Below, piece by piece: positions 1 to 12,000 of a stretch of 64,000 bases of DNA. The notes under the pieces were generated by a model that saw only the letters and a program-made list of their open reading frames with translations, was not told where the DNA came from and did not search any database. The DNA is from Echinostoma caproni (lineage: Eukaryota > Platyhelminthes > Trematoda > Plagiorchiida > Echinostomatidae): the NCBI GenBank assembly GCA_900618425.1, contig UZAN01039481.1, positions 95,980 to 159,979 on the forward strand, in the 5' to 3' direction. Numbering within the stretch: the stretch's first letter is position 1; every line of letters begins with the position of its first letter. The translations under genes and the position numbers were made by a program.

Positions 1-1739
1 ATCATTGAATTTCGCTTTACGCTGTTACGCTGTACAATGACATAATTTTTAACTTCTATAATTTTTTGACGAGACGGAAACAGGAGTGCGTTAAGTCATT
101 GATAGCTGAGAGGTAAAAGTGAATCAGTTGATTGTAGATCATGAAACCGTTGATGATATATGTCGAAAGAAGGCTGCTTAGAGATAATCTTTTGGGAAAC
201 ATGGAAGCATATGTACATCAGACGGGCAACAGCCGGCTCTACCTCAGAGCAGATAATCTAGCTTGCTTTGAGTTATGACTAGAAGCCATTGGAATTTGGA
301 AAGCATTCTTCTGTTTAGTTTTCACGTCGAAAAAGCGTCACGAAAATCAAGATTTCTATCCAACAGTTCATGGATCGCTCGCATGCATCAATTCAATAAT
401 TATGGTATTGCACGAAATAAAGCTAATGCACGAGTGATTCTTCGATGACTCATGCACATGTCCGATAGATGGCTTTAAAGAGTGGTATGCTTTTCACAAT
501 TTAATTTAATGCCCACAGCTGTCAACTACTCTGTTACTCAAACTAACGCGAAGGTAGCCCTTGTATAATAAAAATAACCGTGAGAACACCAGAAATGGCT
601 AACTCTGTCGTTTGGTCCGGGTGCGTGAGCAGGAATCGGTGTCTCCAGAACTGCCCCGGAAACCCCTAGAGAACGTTGAATTAAAAATTGTCCTCCAGCC
701 GACAGTAGCACTACCGCACAAGCTGAACTACCACAGTATTCTTTCCTTGCTACTAATAAACTTCACAGCTGGCTATACAGGGGTGAATGAGTGACTATCG
801 TTCACCATATGTCTTAGAGAGCGATATGGCTGTTTATCAACGGGTATTTGTGGTACCATCGAAGTTCAACTTTCTGTAAAGACACACGTATAATGCCAAC
901 CTTGCCGCTATTATTTCTAAAATTAATACATGTCCGCATTGAACTTACAGGTACGTCTGAGCAATGGAGGAATTCAATTTATATAAATGTGAGCTGATCA
1001 TCCTTTGGACTTCATCTTTACGCGCAATCTTTAGTTCATCCTTGTAACTATGCACTCGAAAAGCATCAGACTCAAACCTCGAGTTTTCTAAAAATTATCT
1101 TTTAATTTGCAATAAAATGATTTACTGACCAAAAGTGCTGTTTCATTCTTGTTGGGACTAATCCACAATGAGTCCTTGCGGGAGCAATTACAACAATTAT
1201 TCGACGAAGATAGCGTCTGTGACTTCTTACGTACAATACAAGTTTTTGCCAGCCTCACGCATTCATATTGCACAAGATAAATGTAATTAAAAAATAAATG
1301 TCTTTTTACGTCCTTTTTTATTTATTGAATAAACAATTGTTCCTTCAGCATTCAGGAAGTTGCCTGGGAATACGGGCTGTGGTAGAGCGGTTCAAACCCG
1401 AGACTCCCACCACCGCCCAAAATGAGGAGGACCGTTGATCGGAATGCATGTTTTAGCCAACAACCCCAATGTTTACGTTATCGTTGCCTGTTCGGACATA
1501 AAGGTAGTACGCGCAGAGAGTGAATTCTAACTGGAAAGAAACTAACGGGGTAAAATGTGGATGAATCATCAGTGTTATCGTAAATTGTTCAACGTTTATC
1601 CAATAATGAATCTTGGTAAAAGATCGCACGCCTAACATTTTGCTGGTTTTCTTCTGTCGAAATGCAGACACACGCATCTACTGATGTTAATCCAAGTTTC
1701 CACAGCTATGTCATCTCCCTTCCCAAGATCGCATTGATA
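1..1739. other. upstream flank, no gene found
   Basis: AT-rich sequence with only short open frames and no recognisable protein motif, splice pattern or RNA gene. A stretch near 1385-1400 resembles a Pol III B box (ggttcaaaccc), but I found no properly spaced A box, so I do not call a tRNA. Confidence 0.4.
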
Positions 1740-1984
1740 TAATACACGTGTCCAAAGCCATTCTCTGATTGGCCACATTAGTTTGGTACTGATTGGACGA
1801 GCGCGTAGCATCAACTCCCGTTTACCGATCATTTGTCCATGTGATGCAACCGGAAACTAGTGGCTCTCGCGTGCACACGCGAAATATTCCTTCCCGAATG
1901 TCTCTGACCTCGCGGCCGGAGTGCTTTGTGCGGAATTTCAATCTTACAAATCAATGACTTATTGATGTACCGCTTGCTCAACCG
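1740..1984 (+). promoter_or_regulatory. putative promoter/5' UTR of the CUB gene
   Basis: This stretch lies directly upstream of the signal-peptide exon. It has two inverted CCAAT boxes (ATTGG at 1768-1772 and 1792-1796, 24 bases apart), an E-box CACGTG at 1745-1750, and a local rise in CpG around 1865-1930, unlike the AT-rich surroundings. Paired CCAAT boxes 150-250 bases upstream of a start are common in animal promoters. That this is the promoter is inferred from position and motifs; no transcription start can be read from the sequence. Confidence 0.3.
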
Positions 1985-2084
1985 ATGGACGATCGTTGTG
2001 GTTTCGAAGTGATGAACCCGACAATTCTAGTCACTGTGGTAATTGGCATGATTATGGTGAAATCAAACAAGCTATCTGACCCGT
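1985..2084 (+). CDS. CUB-domain protein, exon 1 (signal peptide)
   Basis: First coding exon of the secreted or membrane CUB protein. The frame from ATG 1985 gives 33 codons plus one base. A second ATG at 2012 starts a shorter form whose first residues (MNPTILVTVVIGMIMV) are a typical hydrophobic signal sequence; either start is possible and the second gives the neater signal peptide. The exon ends in ccgt followed by a perfect donor, gtaagt, at 2085, leaving phase 1. Joining to the acceptor at 3883 restores the frame and puts the first CUB cysteines two residues after the signal region. The exon was chosen because the signal peptide, donor and phase all agree. Confidence 0.6.
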
Positions 2085-3177
2085 GTAAGTGAATCTGACG
2101 AATTGAAATGGGTAATTGTGTTTCCTTTGTTTTGTTGCCGAGATTGTTGTTCCATTGATACTAGCAACCATAAATTTGATAATCGATGAAGTAGTTGATG
2201 CAAAATGTCTATACATTTAGATTTCAGTTACAAGTACATTTTACAGTCTATATTCAACTATTTGTTTAGCTCTTACCTTTTGCCGCCAACTGCATTCAAA
2301 AGGGCTACTTGCGCACAGATATAAATATCCCAACCGTGTTTCACTCATTTTAAATTGGCAAATCGTGCATCACTGAATAAATGCAAATTGTAGGCATTTC
2401 AAGACACTCACACATTACTGGCAATGATAACAACTAAACATCATTTGCATCTTGTTCCAAAGAGGACGTATTTGGTACTCATCTCTTCACCTTTGGTAAA
2501 CCAAACCGACTTCATCCAGCCGCCTTTCTTTCTCGGAACAACAAGCTATTCACCGTTCTCCAACATTAGGTTCAAATCACTTAGAGGAAAGGGCTTGCTT
2601 TGAATGATTCATTTTATACTAAATAGACATAAATGATTTCATTTTGTATGTTGTAGATTAATAAATATCCCGGGGGGATAAAGAGGGTGTGTGTGATTCA
2701 ATCATCAGGCTTGATTATAATTTGTTTTCACTGCACCCATAAGGAAAGCGAACATTTCATCCAATTTTGTATGTATTTGGTGAACTGAAGACAAATCTGA
2801 CTCACCTGAAACAAACACGTTGATTCGTCTCTCACAGTAGAGGAGAATTTATTATCAGCTTTGTGAACGGCAACCATTATTTGTATCTGCCATGCATTTT
2901 GTTCACGTGCTAAAAGTCCCGAATGTCATAATATTCGAGGCTGAAACGCTTGATTCACATATAATTACGGTCCATCTTTATCCAGTCGTCATTATTAGAA
3001 GTTTTGTATCAGTAGGCTTCTACGGAGGAAAGGAATCTGATTCAGCTACCGCTTGTGATAAATTATGCAATAAATTCTAACACAAAAACAAACCACTACA
3101 CTATTGTTGGTACTCACTTCGAGAAAGTGCATCGGCAGTTCCACAAACATGATATTTGTTCTGTTTTTTCAACATAG

Positions 3178-3383
3178 GGGAACCGCGCGTCAAGCTCAAA
3201 GCGACAGAGAACCGGGATGCCTTTAAAGTTGTCGGTTTAACCTGGCCTAAGCTCATCCGCCCAATAGATGAAAGAACTATTGTATTCTCGAACCCGGCTC
3301 TGTTGCCGACAAATATCTCCGTGCACGCTACGGTGTTTCATGCAAAAATGGACGCTGAAATTCACACTACAAAACCCCTCTAG
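3178..3383 (+). CDS. possible alternative terminal exon, unknown product
   Basis: An open segment follows a strong acceptor (pyrimidine run then aacatag, ending 3177). Splicing from exon 1 in phase 1 gives a tryptophan codon and then 67 residues ending at TAG 3381-3383. With the signal peptide this would be a secreted protein of about 101 residues. The sequence includes VVGLTWPKLIRPID and has no match I recognise. An AATAAA lies about 70 bases beyond the stop. No internal donor was found, so it would end the transcript. It could instead be an eroded repeat fragment. The phase fit is observed; the exon role is inferred. Confidence 0.3.
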
Positions 3384-3448
3384 ATATCGATGTTTCACTG
3401 TCGTGTTCGTTACCAATAGAGAGAATTATTTCACTAGTCTGCGTCTTA

Positions 3449-3454
3449 AATAAA
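3449..3454 (+). terminator. candidate polyadenylation signal
   Basis: AATAAA 66 bases after the stop codon of the possible alternative terminal exon. The hexamer is common by chance in AT-rich DNA, so it is only supporting evidence. Confidence 0.2.
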
Positions 3455-3883
3455 TTACCAACTCGCTATGCGAACAAAACGTTCTTTTACACTGACAGCT
3501 CTCGGTCCTATATAACATTTGAATTGAAAGTAGGTATAAGAGATATTGTTTCATGAAAACTTACTTTAGGCAATATCTTGCTTTTTCACCACAACTGTAA
3601 CTTAGAACTCATGATGTGTAGCGTTCATTTCAAATGGTTTTCCCATATCTTATTGGAGGGAGTTATATTTCAAAAGTTAGTAATGTCACTGTGAGGAAAA
3701 TGATTTATTCAATGAGTAACACATTTCCACTAACATTTTCCAAAGTTATAATGTGCTACTTTACTACCAGTTCCAAACACAAACATTTTTCTAGTTGGGA
3801 CAAAATACGTGTTCCATTTTGCCATGTTTTCTTAATATTTATCGTCTGTCTGACAATAACCGCTACACCTTACACATCCACAG

Positions 3884-4064
3884 CCTGTAGGTGTTACATG
3901 TTTGACGGCAAACGTCAAAAGTCGGGCGTTTTCAAGTCTCCGTATTATCCGAGCACATACCCTGCTGATTTGAACTGTATTCTTTATCAGTTTTTGGCCA
4001 ACCAGAGCGAGATTGTAAAGCTCACATTTTGGTCGTTCAACATGCGACGACCGGAAGATCACAA
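3884..4064 (+). CDS. CUB-domain protein, exon 2 (CUB1, first half)
   Basis: Encodes the N-terminal half of the first CUB domain, a beta-sandwich module used for extracellular protein binding. It follows acceptor cacag and begins S-CRC, then GVFKSPYYPSTYP, the hallmark SP.YP..YP of CUB, then the second cysteine in DLNC and the hydrophobic strand VKLTFWSFNM. Canonical calcium-binding CUBs have Glu at the end of that strand; here it is Asn, so calcium binding by CUB1 is doubtful. The exon ends in AA before donor gtgagt (4065), phase 2. Joining to exon 3 makes a Lys codon immediately before the third CUB cysteine. The open frame continues upstream to 3634, but that part is intronic. Confidence 0.75.
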
Positions 4065-5970
4065 GTGAGTTTTCAATTGATCACCCCAGTGGTGGCCTAA
4101 ATATATATGATATTACCATTTATTGTTCAAATTTGAATTTATGCACTCTATCCTCTTCGTTTATTGCCTATTCGAAGTAAAGTGATGATAAGGTGCTACT
4201 GTGCTTTTTATTCATTCCATAAGTAGGTGATTTTGATGAATATTTGATTTCTAGCGTACCACCGATTGAGAGTTGATCTTGTCAATTCACCTTCTTCATG
4301 TTTAGTTAGCTGATAATCCCTTTTCGGACCGTTCAGTTTTACTGTTTACTGATTATAAACTTGATAGCAATTACTGCTGGAAACATAGAACACATACCAA
4401 GGCAGTCGATTCGTATGATACATGGACCCCTTACTCCCGATAGATAGTTGCTTACATAAAAACAGGTAAAGACCATTGTTGATAAACATCGAAATCAGTG
4501 AAAGTGAACCTTAATGGGAAACAAATATTAGTGAATAAAACAATAATCATTAATTTTCCACAACTTTATAATAAATTACACTATTCATGAAAGGTTAATT
4601 TTTTGGATACAGCCTAAGCTGTAATTTTCAAATCTGATTATAAGATATACTCCTCACTGATTGGAAACTAGTGATTGCTGTGTTGCATTTCTGTAATTAT
4701 TCTCTGGCAATTGGACACCAATGCATCTCTACGTGATTTAGGTAAGATTTCATTTTTCTGAGGAGAATATACATCTAAGATAATGTAGTTCAATAATGAA
4801 CTTCAGAAACCAAAACCCAAAGTGAACAATATTCAAGTCAACACCTTGTCAGTATTTCCGGCACATATTACTTTAGATTGAAAAAAATATGATACCAAAA
4901 AATTGACAAATTTTAAATCAAAAAAGCAGTTTTCAACGCTTCAATAAAAGTTGCCAATCAGTTGGGAACAAATAAACGTACTTTGAAGAAACGATCCAAA
5001 ACCTGTTACGGAGGAACAGGTTCGACAGGACACGTAAAAAATAAGGAAAAATAGTTTTCAAACGTGTTTTGTCCGTAATTTCATTAGTTCTAAGAAACCG
5101 TTAAGCAGATTATGTTTACGTATCTTGTTTTTGAGTGCCACTTTGTTCGTGTGTGGTAAAAGTCAACTTAATTTTCTTGGCTTTCGATCAAAAACACATT
5201 ACTTCTTCCTAATTTGCATATAAGGGTTTATACGTCTAAAAAACATTTTAGGTAACGTTGATTCGGAACATAATGTCAAGGTATTTTTCGTTTAGCCATA
5301 CTGATGTCAAAGTATATAAAGAATCAAAATATGAGATTGGTTTGAGTTAGCACATGCGATTTGCGGATGATCGGTAAAATTTCATTTGTTGCAGCGGAAA
5401 ATTGACTTGATCAAAAAATATCAAACCGGAAAACTGGATGCTGTCAATAATAAAAAATTGCATAAATCGTTCCTACTGCATTCTGATGCGGGCTTCAATG
5501 TCAGAGCAAAACCTAAGATTAGCGCAAATTTTGATTCAGACTGTTTTATTTGCAGTGCGTCCATCTATAGCATGGCGAAAGTGTATCTCATGTCAACAAT
5601 TTCTGCTTATTTTCACAATGTTTTAATGCAAAGCAAATTACCGGGAAATCTTTGATAGTGATATCACTGTTCAGGCCCTGTGGAGTTTCAGCTAATGTTA
5701 CAAATNGTTTTTCTTTAGTTTCTCTGAAAGAAATTGAAATATAAAACCAGCCTGGATCAGGTCGGCACAAAGTCAACTTTTTGCTTCTGAACTCTAAGCT
5801 TCCGGGTGAGACCTTTTCTTTATGAGGTCAATAAATACAACGTGTTGGTGCTTTTATTTGGGTAAACGTATGAATATAAGCTTTGTAACTTTACTGAATT
5901 ACGTTTTAACTGCACATTATATATATATATAATTGGCAGTTTTTTAAACAACGGTGTTGATTGTTGTTTT

Positions 5971-6023
5971 TGTAGCTCGGGTAGTAAAACTTGGTGTTCA
6001 GTTGTTTGCCGAGCTTGGCAATA
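5971..6023 (+). repeat. interspersed repeat, copy A
   Basis: Shares tgtagctcggg at one end and the block gccgagcttggcaat at the other with a second copy at 23521-23605. The middle is diverged. It probably belongs to an old dispersed family; no coding content. Confidence 0.45.
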
Positions 6024-9000
6024 TATTGTTATCAATAAAACCTATTTTAAAGAACAAATTTCTAAGTAAATGTTGGTTGAGCGTTTGAAATCAAATTGAT
6101 TATTGCTGAAACTTAGACAACACATTTACCAAAGAACGAATAAAATTACACAATAACATTGAATCCGTATTTCAGTGTGAGACTGAACAAATGCTGATGT
6201 ACTTTAGCGATTGATACAGGTCTTAAAAAGCTTTCATTTTTTGTAATTTGATATACGATCTTACTTGGTTATATTTATAACTTGATTTTCAAGAACAAAG
6301 TTTGGAAGTTATAGCATAAATGATATAATTAGTTGTATAAGTTGGTGTGATGAACACGGAAACCGAAAACCGCTCAAGTGAACCAACTAAAGTATTCTTA
6401 CTATTTGAAATAACAATCAGTGCAAGGCCACAAAAACTTGCATTGGGAACTAATCCAAGTGACGGCCACAGTTTCTTAGGTTGATCCAAAGTAGATACAT
6501 ATTAAACACAGAGTCCAGCCAGCACTAAGACATCAGACAAAAGGTATTTACAAATTGATAATACCTCAACCAAACTCATGAATTCCGAGGTAGAACGAAT
6601 ATCGCCTTCCTGGAAGGCAGTTAGAGCTACACCGTTTGAACAAATTGAACATCTGTCACAAACCGACATTATTTAAATATCTTCTCACGTACTTAAGCCA
6701 TATTTGTAACCGGTTGAAATCAGCTGAAAATCTTTTCAGTATACATTATAATCATAGATTGTTTCATGTATATCATCTAGAACACTGGTTGCTATCTCTT
6801 CCCTTCTGCAATTTATTGCAAAACCTGTAGACAATTGTTGGAAATAGATTTGCTGGTTTCCTCGATTCTTCTCCCTCTTTTCACTGGGCGGTTTAAGAAC
6901 TCCGTTACAAAGAATTGAAATCTATTCTTTGTCATCTAGATCTGCGTTTAGACCAAAAACATGACATCTTAAAAGGAGCTCACAATCACATCAGTAAAAT
7001 GGAGGATTTGGTTCAATTCCATCAATGTAACCTGTCGAATAAAAGCAAAGTATGAATAGCTGGAAACACTGTGCACACACTGTAATATAAAAGAATGTGA
7101 GATTCAAAATATTTCCAAATTTGTCATAACTGTGTGTTGTAGTACCAAGATAAAATAGATGTGATGCTGACAAAGCACTTTCAGCGAAGATCTGCTTGTG
7201 AGGCTGAATCAGTTAGACGTAAAGCGATGAACCTAATGGAACTTTTCAAACACCTACACTAAATAACTGTGGTACAGGCTACTTGCAGTTCTATCACAAA
7301 CCACTAAGTTACCGGTTATTATCCTGAGTTTTCTTTCCAAGCAAACCACAAAAATGGAGCTTTCTTAAATTATCTGTACCAAACTCATTTCAATTCTCAA
7401 TTTCCGGAATTGAGATTGCTTTTTAGACTTCTCTGTATGATGAAATTTACGGTGCTGCCAAATCTCTCCGTTAATCCCACTACCCGTTTAAAGTTCGAGT
7501 GTTTTGTGTTTAAAATATTGATTCACTTTTATCTATTCACATTCAAGATTTCGATGAAAAAATGTCAAACTCTGCCCTTTTAAAGATGAATATAAATGTA
7601 TACCACTGGCGTTCTTCTCATTGAGCTAAAGACTATCCGAAAGGCGGTAATGGGTCTGAAAAGTGTGCTTCGTATACGGACGAAATACTTTTCAAATGTT
7701 TTGAACAGTTAAAATAATAAGCCAAGCATTCCAAATTATCACAAAAAAATAGATCGGGTAATATCAGTGAAGACATTGTAACGTAACGTTCCACAAATAG
7801 GTTCCGGTTGGGAACAGACAACACTTACTTTATGGTTCACGCACCAGACCGAATGTTTCATTTAACTCGGATAAAAAAGGCATTGGACAACTTTATACCA
7901 ATTGCTTTTCAGAGAGCAGCTGAGAACTTGGTCACTTGGGCTGCTTTTCATTATTCAGTGAAAGTGCTAAATAAATAACCCCAAATTGATAAATCTTTCC
8001 GAGGTGGGGAACAGCTTACATGTGTTGATCTTCCCTTGCAACGCTTTTCATGAACCATTAGAAAAGCCATTCAAATTTGATTTCGGATACTGCAACAACG
8101 ACTAACCGCGCATTCATAGATAGAAGCGATGTAGTGAAGGACGCTTGGATGAAAGTTGTATGCAGTTAGGCCTTGTACTCGCAGCAAGAGGTGAAAGAAC
8201 TGGAGAATTCTCGTGCAAACGATAACCACACTATAAACATATCACACTGGACGAACCTGAAGCCTAATCGTCTTCATTTGAACACATAACGTATTTAGAA
8301 AGGTAAACTCTAACCGGATTGATACTTTGTTATTCCAAGCTTTCTTGTCAATCATCGTTGTTGGTACGCAATGCTTTTTAATCTCCAGAAATGTAGTTTT
8401 GCTGTGATTTTCACAACGTAATGACTATTATTCATGTATTAGAGCATAAGTTAAATAATGTTAGTCAATGCAAATACTGTAATTTATCGGGCGCCGGGAA
8501 GCATATCATAAAATCAAACAAGTGGGATAAGTTGTTCAATTCCATAACTCAAACCATAGAGGTTAAGAATAGGCGTCTGTAAAAGTTACTTTGGTCAAAG
8601 TCAGTTGATTATTTATGATAGAAAGAAAGTTTGGGTAACTTATTTGATAAAATAATTAGTGGAACACCATGGAAAGATATAAACCAGTTGTGTCCTTCTC
8701 TCAATTCATATCACACTCAAAATAAGGAGGGTTCCATTCTTGGAATAAAACATTTGGGTACGCAGCATTTCAGTATTTTCTTCTTCGTTCACTGAATGGC
8801 CTTCCAAGTAATGCGTTACTGCTTCGTGCAGTATGTATGTAGTACCCGAGAAACATAAAGTGTGCCTAATGAGTAGTTTTACACATAAGTAATGTGAAAT
8901 GGCATGTTTTCGTCTTCAACAACCAGCTCAGTTATTTTTTGAAACACCACAACAAGATATATTGGACTAGAAAACCTGTTTGGTTTTAAAGTATATTTTG

Positions 9001-12000
9001 GTAAAGTGGGCTTGTTGTTAAACGCACGGAAACAGTCATTTACAATTTCGCACGAATGCGTGAGCAGTTGCTTGGCAACCATCATTTACATAATGAAAGC
9101 GAATGCTATTTTTATTTCCACTATTATTTTTTACAATAGTATAAATTATTTCTACGTAAAACTCACGCTGCAAATTATTAATAAAGCATGGACGGATGTG
9201 ACAGAAGATGATTCTGTGGACAAAATATCACATTTAATAATTGGAGTTTTACTGTCCGTTACAGTGCTATTACTTAATGACCAACTTGTTTACTTCAATA
9301 ATGACGTCCTCAGAGATGTGGCACATTTTGTCATGTGTGCGATAAATTAGTGTTGCCGTTTATAATTACCTTTCACAACCGTCAGCAATACGCAAACAGC
9401 AAATTTATTCCACTGATTAACTGAACAGCATGTGTTGTGTAGCGGCTCAAGAAGATTATCAAAACATTTGTATTGTCATTGACTGTCAGAAAAAAACTGA
9501 AGTACCAATATTACACTAGATCTCAAAATACAATACGACTGCTATTTCAGGAGGAAAGGTAGCTTTAAAGAGATGTTAATGGAAATTGCTTGTTTGAGCA
9601 TTATTTTATTATTCTTGTGTACCAGGTTTCAAAAACTTAAATATATTGTTGGTTTCCTACTGGCTCATAAATAAACTGTTGTGTTGCAAATTCAGCGCTT
9701 TTGTTTGCGCAATGATTGTGATAGTAGAACTGAGATGGAATTAATTTACAGCCAACAAAGGGCTGTTTCGTTCCTAATCGGAGTTTGTCACCAGTGCATT
9801 GTGTTTCATTTTTTGCGGCAACTTGAACCTGACACAAATAAAGGAACTACCCAGAGCTCCTTGGCCGACGTTCGTTTTGTTTATAAACCCATCAAATTCA
9901 TCGACACGTGAGACAATCCCGAGCTCACAGGCAGTAGGACCCACACAAAATAGATATTAAGGCATGGCTAATGAGACGTATTTTTTGAATGGAGAGAAAA
10001 CTAGTTCCTCATTCGTCAGTTGCCTTGGATCCATTTTCATATTTAACTATTCACATTTAACGCTAACAATGTTACGGTACTAAAAGTTTCTTCATTGATT
10101 GCGTATGATAGATGGGATTTGTCAGAATAGTTTGCACGTTATGAATGGGGAATCGAAGATATATATATATTTTCTGTAATATGTATATTCAATTACTTGA
10201 ATAATGTTCCGTGGGAAAAGACAACTTTTTTCACGGTTCTGCCTTTAGCTATGTATGCGTGCCCAATAATGGTCTGCCTGGATATTCCTATACCTAAAAT
10301 CCTGGTGCGAGGTACGCAACGCAAATATCAGTTGCTGCTCCAGGATTGAATTTGAGGAGATGCAGCCTCAAAGAATCATTGCTATATATATGTAGTGTTG
10401 ATCAAACTCGTGCAACAGCACTCTCACATTTGAATTTGCTTGACCTTGAGTGCTGCGATAAAACCTGTAGCAGTTTGAATGTTACAATTGTGATTTCGGA
10501 AATATTTTACACAAAACAGCATGGGAACTCAATTCTTCTAGTAAATGATTCTTGTTTCATGAGAGTATTTACTGAGTTGAACACATGTATTCTAAATTGC
10601 TTATCGTTTTCCATTCAGTGCACAGTAAATAAGCAACATATTGAAATTATTCTAGCGTAAAAAGATTGCTAAATAATTTGGCTATAAAATACTCACGCAT
10701 TATCCACAATACTGAAAGAACTGAAAACATAGTCCAAGAAACATACAAGATGATCTTCGATAATAGACCTTGATGTGTGCGGCTCGTTGAATAAGCATCT
10801 TGTTGTGTCACCATGTCGAAATCGGATGGAACATTCGAAAGGTTATGGCCTATACTTGAAGCCTAGAGGCAACGTAATCCATAAGCACATAAATCTGATG
10901 AGTCAGTTGATGTCTTGCGGAAGTGCTTTAATATGAACATAAGTCACATTTGTTTCAAATTCAATGAAACTTCTCCATCAAAACATAAACCGATAGGGAA
11001 AACTCGATCATATCGCAGCAGAGAAGAGTTACACAACACCAATTTGGAGGATGGGTTGGGCCGATTATCCGTTTTTTTCCCACGCCTTCCTTTGGAAAGT
11101 AATGGTCTAATTTAAAAAACAGCTAAGGCCAGGTGATATGAAGCCATTATAGAACGTCCAACTTAGCACAGCACGTATTAATTTCACCAACAATTTCAAA
11201 TCACGTCGCCCGTCCATTTGGAAATGGGTTCGTCTTGATGGTGCCCAATGAGAAGTTCGGCATGTGGTAAAACCTGATTTATTAAGTTAGTTTTCTAATG
11301 AATTTCGTTGTATCTGTTAAACGAAGTAGATATTCATCCCGCCTGACGAGTTTGGACGGAAATAGATAGCGAGTGCTATATCATTGGTCTTCTGCACACG
11401 CCAGTCTGGATATCGCAAAATGTTTTGCACTGATAAGGGAGGTTTTTAGTAACTGCCACTCTTTAAATGTATTCGTGGAAGTCATATTTTTCACAGATGA
11501 AGGTTGTTTCATCTCTCTTTGTTTGAGGGTGGTAGTAGAAAACGGTTAAACCTATTTAAATATTATTTTTCACATTTATTCAATCTCTGGAGAGGTCAAT
11601 TTCAATGTTTAGTTCATTGAAGTATCGCTCAGCAGCTGCGATTTCATTTAAATTAAAAAATTATTCCTGTATGAGAAACATGAATGTGTTAGCTTCCTCG
11701 ACATTAATGGTCGGTGGTTAGGGTGCAGGGTGTATTAGCGGAAACTAGCGAATTCTTCTTGGCGGTCAACTTGGACTCTGTGCTAAAATGATTGCCTCCA
11801 ATGCTCCAAAATGAAGAAGAACCAATGGAACATGGATGAAAAGAAAACGCAATACCTGTATGAAGTCTATGAGTAATTTTATTAAATAAATGCTAGTTAG
11901 GTTTTTACTCTGACTTTGTTATTTTACAACCAATGCTCCAGGAACCGTCGTCATAATCGTGAAATTGCACATTTTAATGGCATGTGGCTCATAGAAGCAA

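Larger units (their letters stand above)
2085..3883 (+). other. intron 1
   Basis: It runs from donor gtaagt (2085) to acceptor cacag (3883) and is about 1.8 kb. Most of it is AT-rich with no signal, except for a coding-like, less AT-rich segment at 3178-3380 that is listed separately as a possible alternative last exon. Confidence 0.55.

Noticed and set aside
1365..1440. tRNA-like stretch with ggttcaaaccc
   Set aside because: The A-box-like and B-box-like words overlap rather than being spaced 30-60 bases apart.
3634..3883. N-terminal extension of the exon 2 open frame back to 3634
   Set aside because: The acceptor at 3883 and the signal-peptide exon 1 in matching phase explain the gene better; the extension is intronic.
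10895..10925. ctgatgagtcag, hammerhead-like core
   Set aside because: No GAAA or stem II partner follows.
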